Shown: positions 1 to 8,959 of the stretch, in pieces
How the letters are laid out: each line of letters opens with the position of its first letter
Position numbering within the stretch: position 1 is the stretch's first letter
Assembly: GCF_023149135.1 (NCBI RefSeq)
Contig: NZ_JAIWJX010000004.1
Location: forward strand, 128,526-192,525
From: Fictibacillus marinisediminis
GTDB taxonomy: Bacteria; Bacillota; Bacilli; Bacillales; Fictibacillaceae
Length of the DNA: 64,000 nucleotides
Reading direction: 5' to 3'
The notes under the pieces: model-generated
Told to the model about the DNA's origin: nothing
The model's database searches: none
The model's input: the letters and a program-made list of their open reading frames with translations, nothing else
Program-made: the position numbers and the translations under genes

Positions 1-25
1 TTCTAAGAAATTATGAAAAATCACA

Positions 26-1300
26 CTAGAATAGTTTCTGAATGGTAGGGATCTTGAAGTTATTTAATATGTCGTCTATTCCCTTTCCATCTAATTCGTT
101 CCATAGAATCAAGTTTGCTGAGTAATTTCGTTTTTTAAGTTCTTTAGCACACTCAAATAAATGGTGTTTTACGGAGGGATTATTGGCTGAGTCAGCATCA
201 AAGCAGAGGTTCACTGTATCAACTCCCATTCTTTCTAAAACAGGAAGTGCTAACCTCCAGCTGTTTACACCTGGAATTGATACAATAGTTGTGCCTACAA
301 TACTTAATTCTTCTGGATCTAAGAGCTCCTCTAACTTATCTGCAGCAATATCTCCTTTTAAAAGTCCTTCTCCAAGCCATGCAGTTTTGGCTTTTTTTAA
401 TTCACCTTTCCTCCACTTTTTTAGTTGGCCGGATGGTACGGAAATGTGTACCGGGAGCGGATTACCAGCTCCAGTCCCCCCCTCTTCATTAGCTGAAGAG
501 AACCAAAAGTATTTCTGTCCTTTTGATACCTTAATTTCACCAAGATATTTCCCTTGATAGTGGACTTGTTTCGGTACACCTATTTCTAGTGAACCTTCCC
601 AAAAGATCTCTCCTTCAATTAGAAATTGAACTTTATTTGGTTGCTCGGCCACTCTGGCCATAAAGGCTGCGTGTCTAGAGTCTAATACTGTGACAAAGTT
701 CTTTACCTGGTCTACACGGTACTGAAAACCAACAATTTGGTTATACTCATTCCTTGCTGGTATTAAAAGTCCCGCATTGCCCTTCATTGTAAGGTACTTT
801 CCATATTGACCGTCTCGTACAAAAAATCCAGGAACACCAACAAAATCATTATCACCTAAACGAGCAGCAATTTCTTTTACAGCTTGCCAAGGCTTCTCCG
901 GGAATGATCTATAACCCCTTGCTGTAATTTGATCTTCTTTTAGCTGGCGTTCTTGTCCTTTAAGCATCTCCTTATGTTTAGGACTAACTGATAGACAATT
1001 TAGCATCGCTTGGAATATTCGATCAAGGTCTGCACTCACCTTTTTAGGATTGTCCGGTACATCAGGTATAGAACTAAAATCAATTTTTGGATAGTTTTTA
1101 CCGTTAAGAAAATGTAAATGACCGGGTATTGCGCTATTTTTTGCCCAAGCTATGTCACTAGACACTCTGCAACACACCACCCGATTGCCATCTTCATGGA
1201 TCATGCACATATTGGAATGACCACAGATATAGCAACGCTCTTTCATAAATTCATACCAAGGGCCCCCCTTTGCCGAAGTTCTCCTAAAATCTTTAGACAT
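26..1300 (-). CDS. Primase-like zinc finger/Toprim protein (DUF3854 type)
   Basis: Predicted 424-residue protein resembling the Toprim-containing DUF3854 proteins of phages and plasmids, which are thought to act in priming or other DNA handling at replication. A cysteine cluster near residues 23-44 (CYICGHSNMC, then VVCCR) could bind zinc as in primases. The C-terminal third has GEGLLKGDIA and CFDADS, the glutamate and DxD-type motifs of a Toprim fold. There is no helicase domain, so it is not a complete primase-helicase. AGGGGAGA precedes the ATG at good spacing. It lies downstream of the DUF4258 gene on the same strand, 19 bp away, and may be co-transcribed with it. The family call is from motifs only. 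Confidence 0.6.
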   Translation of the reverse strand: MSKDFRRTSAKGGPWYEFMKERCYICGHSNMCMIHEDGNRVVCCRVSSDIAWAKNSAIPGHLHFLNGKNYPKIDFSSIPDVPDNPKKVSADLDRIFQAMLNCLSVSPKHKEMLKGQERQLKEDQITARGYRSFPEKPWQAVKEIAARLGDNDFVGVPGFFVRDGQYGKYLTMKGNAGLLIPARNEYNQIVGFQYRVDQVKNFVTVLDSRHAAFMARVAEQPNKVQFLIEGEIFWEGSLEIGVPKQVHYQGKYLGEIKVSKGQKYFWFSSANEEGGTGAGNPLPVHISVPSGQLKKWRKGELKKAKTAWLGEGLLKGDIAADKLEELLDPEELSIVGTTIVSIPGVNSWRLALPVLERMGVDTVNLCFDADSANNPSVKHHLFECAKELKKRNYSANLILWNELDGKGIDDILNNFKIPTIQKLF

Positions 1301-1319
1301 GCTATTCTCTCCCCTTTTA

Positions 1320-1652
1320 TTAAATAACTGCTTTAAAGCGGGCTTTATTAATTGGTGGCATTACCGTTACAACTAAATAACCGTTTACTTTTTCTTGAGA
1401 CAAAATCACCACAATAGGGTTATCATCCATATCCTTACCTTCTACCGTTAAAGTAGGGCATATTCGATTCAGCTTAATATTATGCCCCCTTTCAATACCG
1501 GTAACATTGCCGGTCAGAAGGCTGCGGACAATATCTTTTGATGTATAACCCCTTTTGTTCATTTGTTTCTTAGAATGACTCCCTAGTTGAATGTAGCCTT
1601 GTTTACTTAACAAAGTTTTTCTTACCTCTCGCATTGCAGTGACCTCAAACAT
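1320..1652 (-). CDS. DUF4258 domain protein
   Basis: 110-residue protein with the layout of DUF4258, a small fold distantly related to RelE-type toxins. The histidine and MNKRGYTSKDIV segment near residues 26-42 and the C-terminal beta strands (PIVVILSQEKV, YLVVTVMPP) fit the family pattern. GGAGGGATT precedes the ATG. It sits between a terminator (1690-1741) and the primase-like gene, so it probably starts a new transcript. No antitoxin-like partner is visible next to it, so a toxin role is not supported. Confidence 0.55.
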   Translation of the reverse strand: MFEVTAMREVRKTLLSKQGYIQLGSHSKKQMNKRGYTSKDIVRSLLTGNVTGIERGHNIKLNRICPTLTVEGKDMDDNPIVVILSQEKVNGYLVVTVMPPINKARFKAVI

Positions 1653-1683
1653 TTATAATCCCTCCTCAAGAATTTTTGGCAAA

Positions 1684-1741
1684 CAAAAAGACCTTTGGGG
1701 AAATGAATACACTTAAAGTGTTTGCATTTGCCCAAAGGCCT
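1684..1741 (-). terminator. Intrinsic terminator after the 3382-1824 operon
   Basis: On the minus strand AGGCCTTTGGG pairs with CCCAAAGGTCT and is followed by TTTTTG. The loop contains a second small palindrome (ACACTTAAAGTGT). It ends the operon whose last gene stops at 1824. Confidence 0.8.
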
Positions 1742-1823
1742 GTTATTTTTACTACACCTGCGAACGAAGTGTTGCAGAACATAAAAGTTAATACAAAGAA
1801 AATTATGAGGTAATCTTATCATA

Positions 1824-3173
1824 TTAGACTTTTGATTTCCATATTAATCCACGTTGGATTTTATCTTTTACGTTCTTGATGGTGTGTATCATGCTTTTTG
1901 GGTTATCTGGTTCGATGCCAAACAAATGCATGGTTAAATTTTTATATCCGTCTTCCAATACCTGCTCTGCTCCCCTTTGTTTAATCAGAGGGTAATTCTG
2001 ATACTCGTTGTTTATCATCTGATGATGCATATCTGGAATTGCAGCAATTATTGGGATGCCTAATCTTTCGGCAAGCTGCTCTTTTTGGGTAATGGAGTGA
2101 TCGCGATGGAAAACTAGATGGCAGCTTATTCCCTTCTTTTCCAGCTGTTTAATATGATCTTTCCATTCAAGTACTTGATGTACCTGATTATTAACGAGAA
2201 TCCATAACTCATTAACTGATGACAGTTGAGATTCGATAAAGTTCTCCAATTTTCCTGTTGGTAAATCCATTAAGAGGACGTCATTGAATTTCATGGCGTT
2301 GAAATAAAGATATAAGGATTTTTCATCCCATTCATATTTCATATCCTTTGCTGGGTTAACAGGATACCAGTTTACTCCCGCATACTCCCATTTTACGTCA
2401 GTGGGATTTATGTTTTCTTCAAATAGATAAGTGCTAAACGAATGCCAATTTTGCGGTTGTGTGGAATACTGTTTCAAAAGACTCTTAATACGGTAATTCG
2501 TACCCAGCATCTCTATAACACCGACAGATATCGGCATTTTCGATAAATACAAAGCAAAATTTATAACAAAAGTTGAAACACCTACATTCGTAATTGGGGA
2601 CCAAATGGCAATCGTCTTTTGTGTTCTTGTCCTTTGCCAAATCGGGGGTGCTAAGCTCTCTTTTAGAATGAGGATTTTTTCTTCCCAATTCATGATATTT
2701 TTGTTGTCCTGGTTAGTTTCGGATACTTCCACAACATCTTCTTCCTGTTCAATCATTGTATTTTTATCCTGTATAACAGGATCTTTTTCAAATTGCTCAT
2801 GAAACTCCGGAATGTGTTGCTTTCCAGTTACTTTAACCATTGCTTTTTGTCCTTTAAGCCAGGTCTTATAAGATAAATGATTTTCAAAACAAACAGCCTC
2901 TTTGCATGCATCGGGCTCACTACCGTTAAAACAGAAATATAGGATTTGCTCTAGACTTGGGTACCGTTCTTTATACTCCATTTCCTTAAATTCAAAATTT
3001 ACAAAGGTATCTTCCAAAACAATAATTATTACCTTTGATGGTACATCCTCATAACTGGCTTCTCCTGTTGAGTACTCCAATTCCACTTGAATATAATCCG
3101 GATAAATTTTTGCAAGATCTGCAGACACAATCTCTTTTAAGCTTTCATCAACAATTCCGCTTAATAAATACAT
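1824..3173 (-). CDS. CpaE/MinD-like P-loop protein with degenerate Walker A
   Basis: 449-residue cytosolic protein. Residues about 1-165 form an unrecognised acidic domain; the rest looks like a MinD/ParA-type ATPase of the CpaE kind. The Walker A region reads SPITNVGVSTF, with Val where the catalytic Lys of G-K-T/S should be; VLLMDLPTG resembles Walker B. Two other proteins here (26648-28174 and 59468-60631) share this fold and also lack the lysine. CpaE proteins position Tad/Flp pilus machinery at the pole. The gene overlaps the upstream HTH gene by 13 bp and forms its operon. Inference: a paralogue acting with the plasmid Tad-like apparatus, perhaps without normal ATP hydrolysis. Confidence 0.55.
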   Translation of the reverse strand: MYLLSGIVDESLKEIVSADLAKIYPDYIQVELEYSTGEASYEDVPSKVIIIVLEDTFVNFEFKEMEYKERYPSLEQILYFCFNGSEPDACKEAVCFENHLSYKTWLKGQKAMVKVTGKQHIPEFHEQFEKDPVIQDKNTMIEQEEDVVEVSETNQDNKNIMNWEEKILILKESLAPPIWQRTRTQKTIAIWSPITNVGVSTFVINFALYLSKMPISVGVIEMLGTNYRIKSLLKQYSTQPQNWHSFSTYLFEENINPTDVKWEYAGVNWYPVNPAKDMKYEWDEKSLYLYFNAMKFNDVLLMDLPTGKLENFIESQLSSVNELWILVNNQVHQVLEWKDHIKQLEKKGISCHLVFHRDHSITQKEQLAERLGIPIIAAIPDMHHQMINNEYQNYPLIKQRGAEQVLEDGYKNLTMHLFGIEPDNPKSMIHTIKNVKDKIQRGLIWKSKV

Positions 3174-3382
3174 TGCCCGCTCCCATCAATTCTTTGAAAT
3201 AATTGGTTAATGTTTTCTTCAAATTTTTTAGTCAGTGGAGTTTTGTAATTTAAGACTTTAGTTAAATAACTATTTGAACAGTTAAGAAGATGCGCTATTT
3301 CATGCTGCTTCTTCCCGGACCGTTTGATGACAATGGTTAAGGCTTCTACTTTCGTTTCTATTTGGATTTGACTTAAATCCAT
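3161..3382 (-). CDS. Small XRE-like helix-turn-helix protein
   Basis: 73-residue protein (start ATG at 3382 preceded by AAAGGGGGATTTACT; an in-frame TTG at 3400 lies inside the terminator T-run and is unlikely). KKQHEIAHLLNCSNSYLTKV matches a lambda-Cro-type helix-turn-helix. It is the first gene of a two-gene operon with the CpaE-like gene. Expression must pass the leader terminator at 3398-3444. It may be an autoregulator, but its target is unknown. Confidence 0.5.
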   Translation of the reverse strand: MDLSQIQIETKVEALTIVIKRSGKKQHEIAHLLNCSNSYLTKVLNYKTPLTKKFEENINQLFQRIDGSGQCIY

Positions 3383-3397
3383 AGTAAATCCCCCTTT

Positions 3398-3479
3398 CAA
3401 AAAAAAACGCCCAAATTAGCCATCTACAATGGCCAAAATGAGCGTTCGTCACTTCTTATATTTATGTGAGATAAGTATA
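3398..3479 (-). promoter_or_regulatory. Leader attenuator 1 (promoter, start motif, terminator)
   Basis: Reading the minus strand: an extended -10 (TGATATACT, 3474-3482), a start-proximal TAAATATAAGAAG (3452-3464), then a strong hairpin (3408-3444) whose arms contain GGCCAT/ATGGCT and CGCTCA/TGGGCG, followed by nine T and at once by the Shine-Dalgarno of the HTH gene. The terminator is therefore inside the 5' leader. Five further leaders in the window share the arrangement (10185-10298, 17084-17202, 24409-24532, 56289-56387, 58579-58687), and the riboswitch leader at 34280 shares the start motif. Confidence 0.7.
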
Positions 3480-3771
3480 TCACATTTAACATATTTTCCT
3501 AGTTATTTATTAAATCTGTTATAAACAACCATGGGGCACATCAGACAGAATAAAAAAGTTGAAACGTATAGTTTTTTAAGGATTTTCCCCTACTACTCTG
3601 ATCAGAGCTCTGTTTTACTATTTCCTATGACACCGGCTATTTTGCTTATTCATCCATGTTGCTGGCGATTTTTCTCACATACGACCAGGACTTAATTTCC
3701 AGGAAGAATATTGAAGTAGCAAATCCCATGCTATACAATAACCTTACATACAAAAAAAGGAAGTGAATTGC
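3480..3771. other. Intergenic region between divergent operons
   Basis: About 290 bp without a supported gene. It separates the minus-strand HTH operon from the plus-strand excalibur gene and must hold the promoter of the latter. I see no clear repeat or RNA gene in it. Confidence 0.4.
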
Positions 3772-4044
3772 ATGAAAAAACTAAGTACCTTTCTTCTGAC
3801 ATGCGGATTAGTTGTTGGTCTATCTAGTGGTGTAAATGCGGAAGCTAAAACTTCTGTCACAAAAGTAAAAACGTACGAAAATTGTACCGCTCTGAACAAG
3901 GACTACAAGGGTGGCGTAGCTAGAAGCAAGAATGTAAAAAACAAAGGTGGCAAAACCCATTACAAACCTTATGTTTCAAAGGCCCTGTATGATGCCAACA
4001 AGAGCAAAGATCGCGACAAGGATCACATAGCGTGCGAACGTTAA
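3772..4044 (+). CDS. Secreted excalibur calcium-binding domain protein
   Basis: 90-residue protein with an N-terminal signal peptide (KKLSTFLLTCGLVVGLSSG, then NAEA). The C-terminus ends DRDKDHIACER, the short calcium-binding excalibur motif (DxDxDxxxCE) often seen on secreted nucleases. Here it stands alone with no nuclease domain. The ATG at 3772 is preferred over the GTG at 3763 because AAGGAAG lies 8 bases before it. Confidence 0.7.
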   Translation: MKKLSTFLLTCGLVVGLSSGVNAEAKTSVTKVKTYENCTALNKDYKGGVARSKNVKNKGGKTHYKPYVSKALYDANKSKDRDKDHIACER

Positions 4045-4109
4045 AACTCACCAAGACCTTTCATTGACGATGAATAGGTCTTTTTAAATGCCAAAGAAGG
4101 CCTCAAAAT

Positions 4110-4232
4110 ATGAGATTTGGATTTAGGAAAAGTTTCAAAATAGCACTTGGTGTACGTTTGAACGTCAGTAAAAGCGGGGTCGGTGGTAAGGTTATTCACC
4201 AGTTGGACTTTGTAAAAACATACCCTCTTTGA
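4110..4232 (+). pseudogene. DUF4236 N-terminal remnant
   Basis: A 40-codon reading frame begins MRFGFRKSFKIALGVRLNVS, which matches the conserved start of DUF4236 proteins (basic, with GVRLNVSKSG). It stops soon after, well short of the family's usual length, and no good ribosome binding site precedes it. Likely a truncated gene. Confidence 0.5.
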
Positions 4233-4361
4233 GTACAAACGGAATAACCATTATACAGGTCACTTATGTAGGAATTGTGAAGTTACACAATCTTTTTCAA
4301 ATGAGTTTAACCCTATAAAAATAGGGCAAAACAAGAACTGCAAATAAGAAGGAGGGATAGA

Positions 4362-4691
4362 GTGTCACGTGAACAGTTTCAAGAATGTATTGAAGAATGT
4401 CTAGCTTGTGTGAAGGCTTGTAATCACTGCTTTAATGCCTGTTTAGGTGAAGAAAACGTAAATATGATGGCGGAATGTATCAGACTTGATCGTGAATGTG
4501 CGGATATCTGTAGTTATGCTGCGGATGCCATGTCAAGAAACAGCCCATTCGCACAAGAGATATGCAGCCTTTGTGCACAGATCTGCGAAGCCTGTGGAAA
4601 TGAGTGTAAAAAACATGATCACGACCATTGCCAGAAGTGTGCAAAAGCTTGCCTCCGTTGTGCTGAAGTCTGCCGTAAAATGGTGACCTAA
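4362..4691 (+). CDS. Csp-type four-helix copper-binding protein (DUF326)
   Basis: 109 residues with about 18 cysteines in CxxxC and CxxC spacings (CIEECLACVKAC, CSLCAQICEACGNEC, CQKCAKACLRCAEVC), the pattern of the copper storage proteins in which a four-helix bundle is lined with cysteines. The start is GTG at 4362 after GAAGGAGGGATAGA. No export signal is visible, so it should be cytosolic. It neighbours a two-component system and a YdhK-type lipoprotein, which suggests a metal-stress cassette. Confidence 0.8.
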   Translation: MSREQFQECIEECLACVKACNHCFNACLGEENVNMMAECIRLDRECADICSYAADAMSRNSPFAQEICSLCAQICEACGNECKKHDHDHCQKCAKACLRCAEVCRKMVT

Positions 4692-4723
4692 AGGAAATCT
4701 CCACTCAGTATGAGTGGAGATTT

Positions 4724-5799
4724 TTACTTATATGGCAACCGTATAAATACTGTAGTTCCCTGAAGCGGATCACTAGTTATCCAGATTGTTCCCCCATGAG
4801 CCTCCACAAGTTGTTTGGATATGGTCAATCCAATTCCACTTCCTCCATATTTTCGATTCCTGGATTTTTCACTTCGGTAAAACCGCTCAAACACCTTTTT
4901 GACATCCTCAGCTGGGATGCCAATACCCGTATCTTTAATGGATATATGGGCGGCATTATTTTCTGTATGCGTTGATATAACGACACTTCCCCCGCGGGTG
5001 TAAATTTTAATGCATTCGTCAATAGGTTAATCAATACTTGAACCATACGTTTTTTGTCCAATAGCAGTTTGACATTTGCTGGATGGGGATATGTAAGACT
5101 AACTCCTTTTTGTAAATAGGACTCTATTAGGGGTTTAATACTTTGCTGTATGACTCGATCTAAATCCTCTGGTTTTTTTTCTAGCACAAAATCTGGAGCT
5201 TCAAGGGTGGTCAATTGCTCCAAGTCCTGAACCAAAAAAATTAGACGTTCGATCTCTTCCTTAAATGAATGAAAACGCTCAGGAGTAGCCTCAAAAATCC
5301 CATCCTCGACCGCCTCAAAATGGCTTTTAAGGGTAGCCAAAGGCGTTCGTAACTCATGGGCAATATCGCTGGTCATGTTCTTTCGTGCAGTCTCCTGCAT
5401 TTCAAGTTGGGAAGCCAATTGGTTTAATGATTGTCCCAATTCTTGCAACTCATCATTTCCCTGAGTGTTAACTCTTACATGAAGATTTCCTTTTGCCATT
5501 TTTTCCGCTGCCATCCTCATCTGTACTAACGGTCTTGATAACTCTCTTGTTACAAAATAACTAATGATGCAAACCAGTATAAAGACTCCAAGAGAGGTCC
5601 ATAAAATGGAGCCAATGACGGCTCTTTCAAAATGAAGTGTTAACGGTTTTATGGCTTTAAATTCGGGAGCATCCTTTTGAAACATTGAAAAATGATGATG
5701 AACTTCCAGCATGACGATCAGACTGGCAATAACGAGGATGACAGTGGCCACCAAAATAAAAATGATCGACAAGCGAGCATGCAGTCCTTTAATCTTCAT
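4724..5799 (-). pseudogene. Sensor histidine kinase, frameshifted in the ATPase domain
   Basis: OmpR-partner type sensor kinase: N-terminal membrane segment (near residues 10-30), extracytoplasmic loop, second membrane segment (near 60-85), HAMP linker, and a HisKA box with phospho-accepting His in DIAHELRTPLATLKSH. The frame runs open from 5799 only to 4825 and the C-terminus becomes nonsense after KFTPAGE. At 4989-4993 the plus strand has five C; one more would restore the frame and a normal G1/G2-box ATPase domain (DTGIGIP, GGSGIGLTISKQLVEAHGG) ending near 4724 with a TAA. So the gene is disrupted by one base, or the read has an error. It overlaps the regulator gene by 11 bp. Confidence 0.75.
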
Positions 5800-6487
5800 A
5801 AGAAGTTCCTTTAAACTTGTAACCTACACCAAAAACGGTTTGTATGTAATGGGGGTTTTTAGGGTTGCTCTCAATTTTATGACGAAGGTTTTTAATATGC
5901 TGGTCAATCGCCCTGGTATCTCCCTCATAATCAAAGCCTAGTACTTTTTCCACGAGCTCATTCCTTGAAAACGTCCGTTTCGGATGCCTAGCAAAGACCA
6001 ACAGAGTTTTATATTCATTGGGGGTCAGATTAACTTCAGTTCCCTTCAAGAACACTTCTTTCGAATTTGCATCAATGGTTAACTCTCCGTCATTATAGGA
6101 GATTCGCTCGGCAAGCAAATCATTATCATTAGACCTTCTTAAAATGGTTTTTACCCTCATCACCAGTTCTCTTGGGCTAAAAGGTTTCGTCATATAATCA
6201 TCCGCACCCAAAACTAAACCGTTAATACGCTCCTCTTCCTTCACTTTTGCGGTTAGCATTAAAATCGGAATCGAAACCTCTTGCCTGATAAGTTGACAAA
6301 CTTCTTCTCCTTTAATATCAGGTAGCATGAGATCTAAGATGACAAAATCAATGGGACTTTTCTTTATTTGTTTGATCGCTTCTTGTCCAGTTGAGGCCTC
6401 GATCGTTTGATAACCCTCGTTACGTAGGTAAGACGAAACAACTTCAAGTAATTTTGCTTCGTCATCCACAATCAAAATCGTTTTCAT
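5789..6487 (-). CDS. OmpR/PhoB-family response regulator
   Basis: 232 residues: receiver domain with acidic pocket (IVDDE), phospho-accepting Asp in DFVILDLMLPD, Thr in MLTAK and Lys in TKPFSPRE, then a winged-helix DNA-binding domain (LTPNEYKTLLVFARHP, VFGVGYKF). It is translationally coupled to the downstream kinase. The nearby Csp and YdhK genes suggest a metal or envelope signal. If the kinase frameshift is real, the regulator may be uncoupled. Confidence 0.9.
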   Translation of the reverse strand: MKTILIVDDEAKLLEVVSSYLRNEGYQTIEASTGQEAIKQIKKSPIDFVILDLMLPDIKGEEVCQLIRQEVSIPILMLTAKVKEEERINGLVLGADDYMTKPFSPRELVMRVKTILRRSNDNDLLAERISYNDGELTIDANSKEVFLKGTEVNLTPNEYKTLLVFARHPKRTFSRNELVEKVLGFDYEGDTRAIDQHIKNLRHKIESNPKNPHYIQTVFGVGYKFKGTSYED

Positions 6488-6680
6488 CGATCAAAATCCT
6501 TCCCAGCATCGTCTTATTTAATCCCATTATAAAGGAATAGCTAATGGAGTCCCTTATATTACACTCTTATCTTAACTTTGCTCCATACCTTCTTTAGATG
6601 AAAGCATTCAAGTATTAAGCTTAAAAGAGAGAATACCATCGTAAATCAGATGGTATTCTCTATAAAATGAATAAGCTTTA

Positions 6681-7235
6681 TTAAGGTTGTAACTCGCCTT
6701 CAGTTACCCATTTATGATTCGTGACTTTTTCTCCGCCCGTTGTTGTTGTGTAATCAACCATATATACCGTTGTTTTTTCAGAGGAAACAATATCAGCAGT
6801 TGCCCCTTTCATTCCCTTCATATGATTCGCATTCAGTTTCACTTCTGTTCCAGCTTTTAACGTCTTATTTCCTGCATCCCTAATTTCCTCTTGGATGACC
6901 CATTTGTGATTTTCCACCCTTTTTCCACCAGTTGTTGGTGTATAGGAGACGACATACGCGGTTGTATCATAAGCACCGATGATCTTTGCTTTTGCCCCTT
7001 TCATTCCTTCCATATGGCTTGCTTTAATAATTGCTTGGCTGCCTACCTCATACTTTGGATTTATTGCTTCTTTTAACTCTTTGGGAACTTCACCTGAACC
7101 AGAATGGTTCATACCTTTATGGTTCATTTGGTTCATATCCTGTTTTTCATTTCCTTTTTCATCACTAGAACACGCACTTAAAGTAAGTGAGAGCGCAAGC
7201 AAAATGACTACAAATAAGCTGTTCTTTATGTTCAT
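6681..7235 (-). CDS. YdhK-family lipoprotein (two DUF1541 repeats)
   Basis: 184 residues from the ATG at 7235 (AAAGGAGGAAATAAA before it). A lipobox (LTLSAC) indicates a membrane-anchored lipoprotein. A Met/His-rich stretch (MNQMNHKGMNHSG) and two repeats with HMEGMKGAKAKI and HMKGMKGATADI motifs match the YdhK family. The Met and His residues are typical copper ligands, which fits the neighbouring Csp and two-component genes. Confidence 0.8.
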   Translation of the reverse strand: MNIKNSLFVVILLALSLTLSACSSDEKGNEKQDMNQMNHKGMNHSGSGEVPKELKEAINPKYEVGSQAIIKASHMEGMKGAKAKIIGAYDTTAYVVSYTPTTGGKRVENHKWVIQEEIRDAGNKTLKAGTEVKLNANHMKGMKGATADIVSSEKTTVYMVDYTTTTGGEKVTNHKWVTEGELQP

Positions 7236-7369
7236 TTTATTTCCTCCTTTTAACCCATAAACCGAATATCTTTGTACTCTAATGAGGACATTATAAAAGG
7301 AAGTTATGAAGAAGTTATGAAGAAAAGACTGAAACATACTGTGTTTCCATTAACGCCTTTTTTGAAATT

Positions 7370-7690
7370 TTAGTTAGACACATATGAAATAAGATGACCC
7401 TTTAGAAGGGCCATCTTTTTGAACTCTTTTGGCTTAGATTGTTTATTATTTATTACTTTTGATAATATCGAAAATTTTCTTGGCTTGGTTTCAATCAACC
7501 CAGAGAATCCATCTTTACCTTGACCATTGGCATACACATTTACATCTTCACACGTTGTTCTACCTGTAAATGATCGTTTATTAAAAATTGTTTCAATGGC
7601 ATCATCTACTTGCGTCGGCATCCTTAATGGATTGATTCACTTGGTCAGTTAAATCCAGATCAATGTACTTCTTCAAAGTAGTTTCCACAT
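7370..7690 (-). pseudogene. Degraded gene of unknown function
   Basis: A minus-strand frame (7621-7370) reads well (TIFNKRSFTGRTTCEDVNVY) but starts abruptly. The sequence just upstream continues in another frame as DLDLTDQVNQSIKDADAS, so the original gene seems split by a frameshift. It ends over a hairpin (7390-7425). I do not recognise the family. Confidence 0.35.
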
Positions 7691-7941
7691 CCGCACCTGC
7701 TAAGATTTACGGACCATGAAGTCAGGTGTTCGTTTTGCTGTTTTAATTGCATCTGTTTTCCAATTATACTCTCCGTTAGATCCTATGGAATTATATGAAG
7801 TTATTAAAAACAAAATGATAAAAACACTTTCAAATGGATATTTAACGTGTATTTTAAAAGTTAGTTCAACCAAAAGGACCTCTGGATAAAAGGTCTTTTG
7901 TAATTTACTTTCCTATCCTTGTCATTAATTCAATAATTGCT

Positions 7942-7977
7942 GTTAATAAAAATGGACCTTCTAAATAGAAGGTCCAT
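7942..7977 (-). terminator. Terminator of the 10173-7989 operon
   Basis: ATGGACCTTCTA pairs with TAGAAGGTCCAT; on the minus strand it is followed by a T-rich tract. It lies 12 bp after the stop of the last gene. Confidence 0.8.
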
Positions 7978-7988
7978 TGATGAAATTA

Positions 7989-8927
7989 TCAAATTGGTTG
8001 ATAATGCAACGTCTCCTCTATTCTCGCGAGCTTTATTTGTATATCTACCTTATCACCGTGTCGATCTTTCATCATATTATATAAATTTTCAACTAGGATT
8101 CTTACTTCATGATCTGCTATTTCTTTAGTTAGATTTGCTGTAAGAATGATTTGTCCTCTTGTAACTTTTGTATTTTCATTTTCCATATAAAACGGCAGCT
8201 TATTAATACTAATCTCAACTTCCTCTTTTGAAAGGGAAATCACGTTAATCTCACCAATTTGACGTTTTGTTTCGTAAGTGGACCAATAGTTAATTTCCCA
8301 AACTTCTCCTTTATCATGAGCGGCTATACACGATATGTACTTATCCGGATCGAGGAATAAGCAATCATCCGTTCGAGATATGATTCCTACTTTATTTTTA
8401 TCAGCTTTCGGCTTTAAATTCCTCTTTGCTCTTTCTTCCAAGATGAATTTATACGCTCCATACGTTACTATGTCTTTTTTTGTTTGAAACAGGACTTTTT
8501 CTACAGAAGAGTACTGAACAAGCAACCAGGTCTCAAACTCAGCAGTTTCACCATGAGATACAATCTGTAATAACTCATTACTAGTATATCCGTTAATAAT
8601 GCTAAATGTTTGTTCTTTTAGGATTCCTTCTGTTTGCATAAAGAACTGATCTGGAAATATAGCAGTTGGATCCTGAAGAGCAGTCTTAGCGATATAAAAC
8701 CCTTGGAAGAACAAATCCGTTGAGTAATTATAGAATTTTTCGCTGAATTGATCTCTATCTGGTTTCTCTTTTATAGTTTTATAGAATTTCTGTTTATAGA
8801 AGTTATAAGAATGATTGTATTCTTTGATAAATTCCTTATCTTCGTTAAAGATATTGGTAAGCTCCCTTTGAACTTCTAAGTAAAGTGCAAACTCCTCTTG
8901 ATTTAAATTCTTCTTTTCTATAATCAT
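7989..8927 (-). CDS. Unknown 312-residue protein
   Basis: Soluble, Lys/Glu-rich protein with no signal peptide or membrane segment. The N-terminal half is predicted mostly helical, the C-terminal half has alternating strands (GEINVISLSKEEVEISINKL). Not recognised. It is the last of three genes in an operon behind leader attenuator 2, following a lipoprotein gene. Its role is unknown. Confidence 0.6.
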   Translation of the reverse strand: MIIEKKNLNQEEFALYLEVQRELTNIFNEDKEFIKEYNHSYNFYKQKFYKTIKEKPDRDQFSEKFYNYSTDLFFQGFYIAKTALQDPTAIFPDQFFMQTEGILKEQTFSIINGYTSNELLQIVSHGETAEFETWLLVQYSSVEKVLFQTKKDIVTYGAYKFILEERAKRNLKPKADKNKVGIISRTDDCLFLDPDKYISCIAAHDKGEVWEINYWSTYETKRQIGEINVISLSKEEVEISINKLPFYMENENTKVTRGQIILTANLTKEIADHEVRILVENLYNMMKDRHGDKVDIQIKLARIEETLHYQPI

Positions 8928-8959
8928 TTTTATTCTCTCCTTATATTGAAGCCTGTCAT

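Noticed and set aside
1118..1327. 69-codon plus-strand frame
   Set aside because: Antisense to the zinc-finger end of the primase-like gene, no supporting site.
1622..1822. 66-codon minus-strand frame
   Set aside because: It runs across the terminator at 1684-1741 and lacks a ribosome site.
5711..5941. 76-codon plus-strand frame
   Set aside because: Shadow of the kinase and regulator junction.
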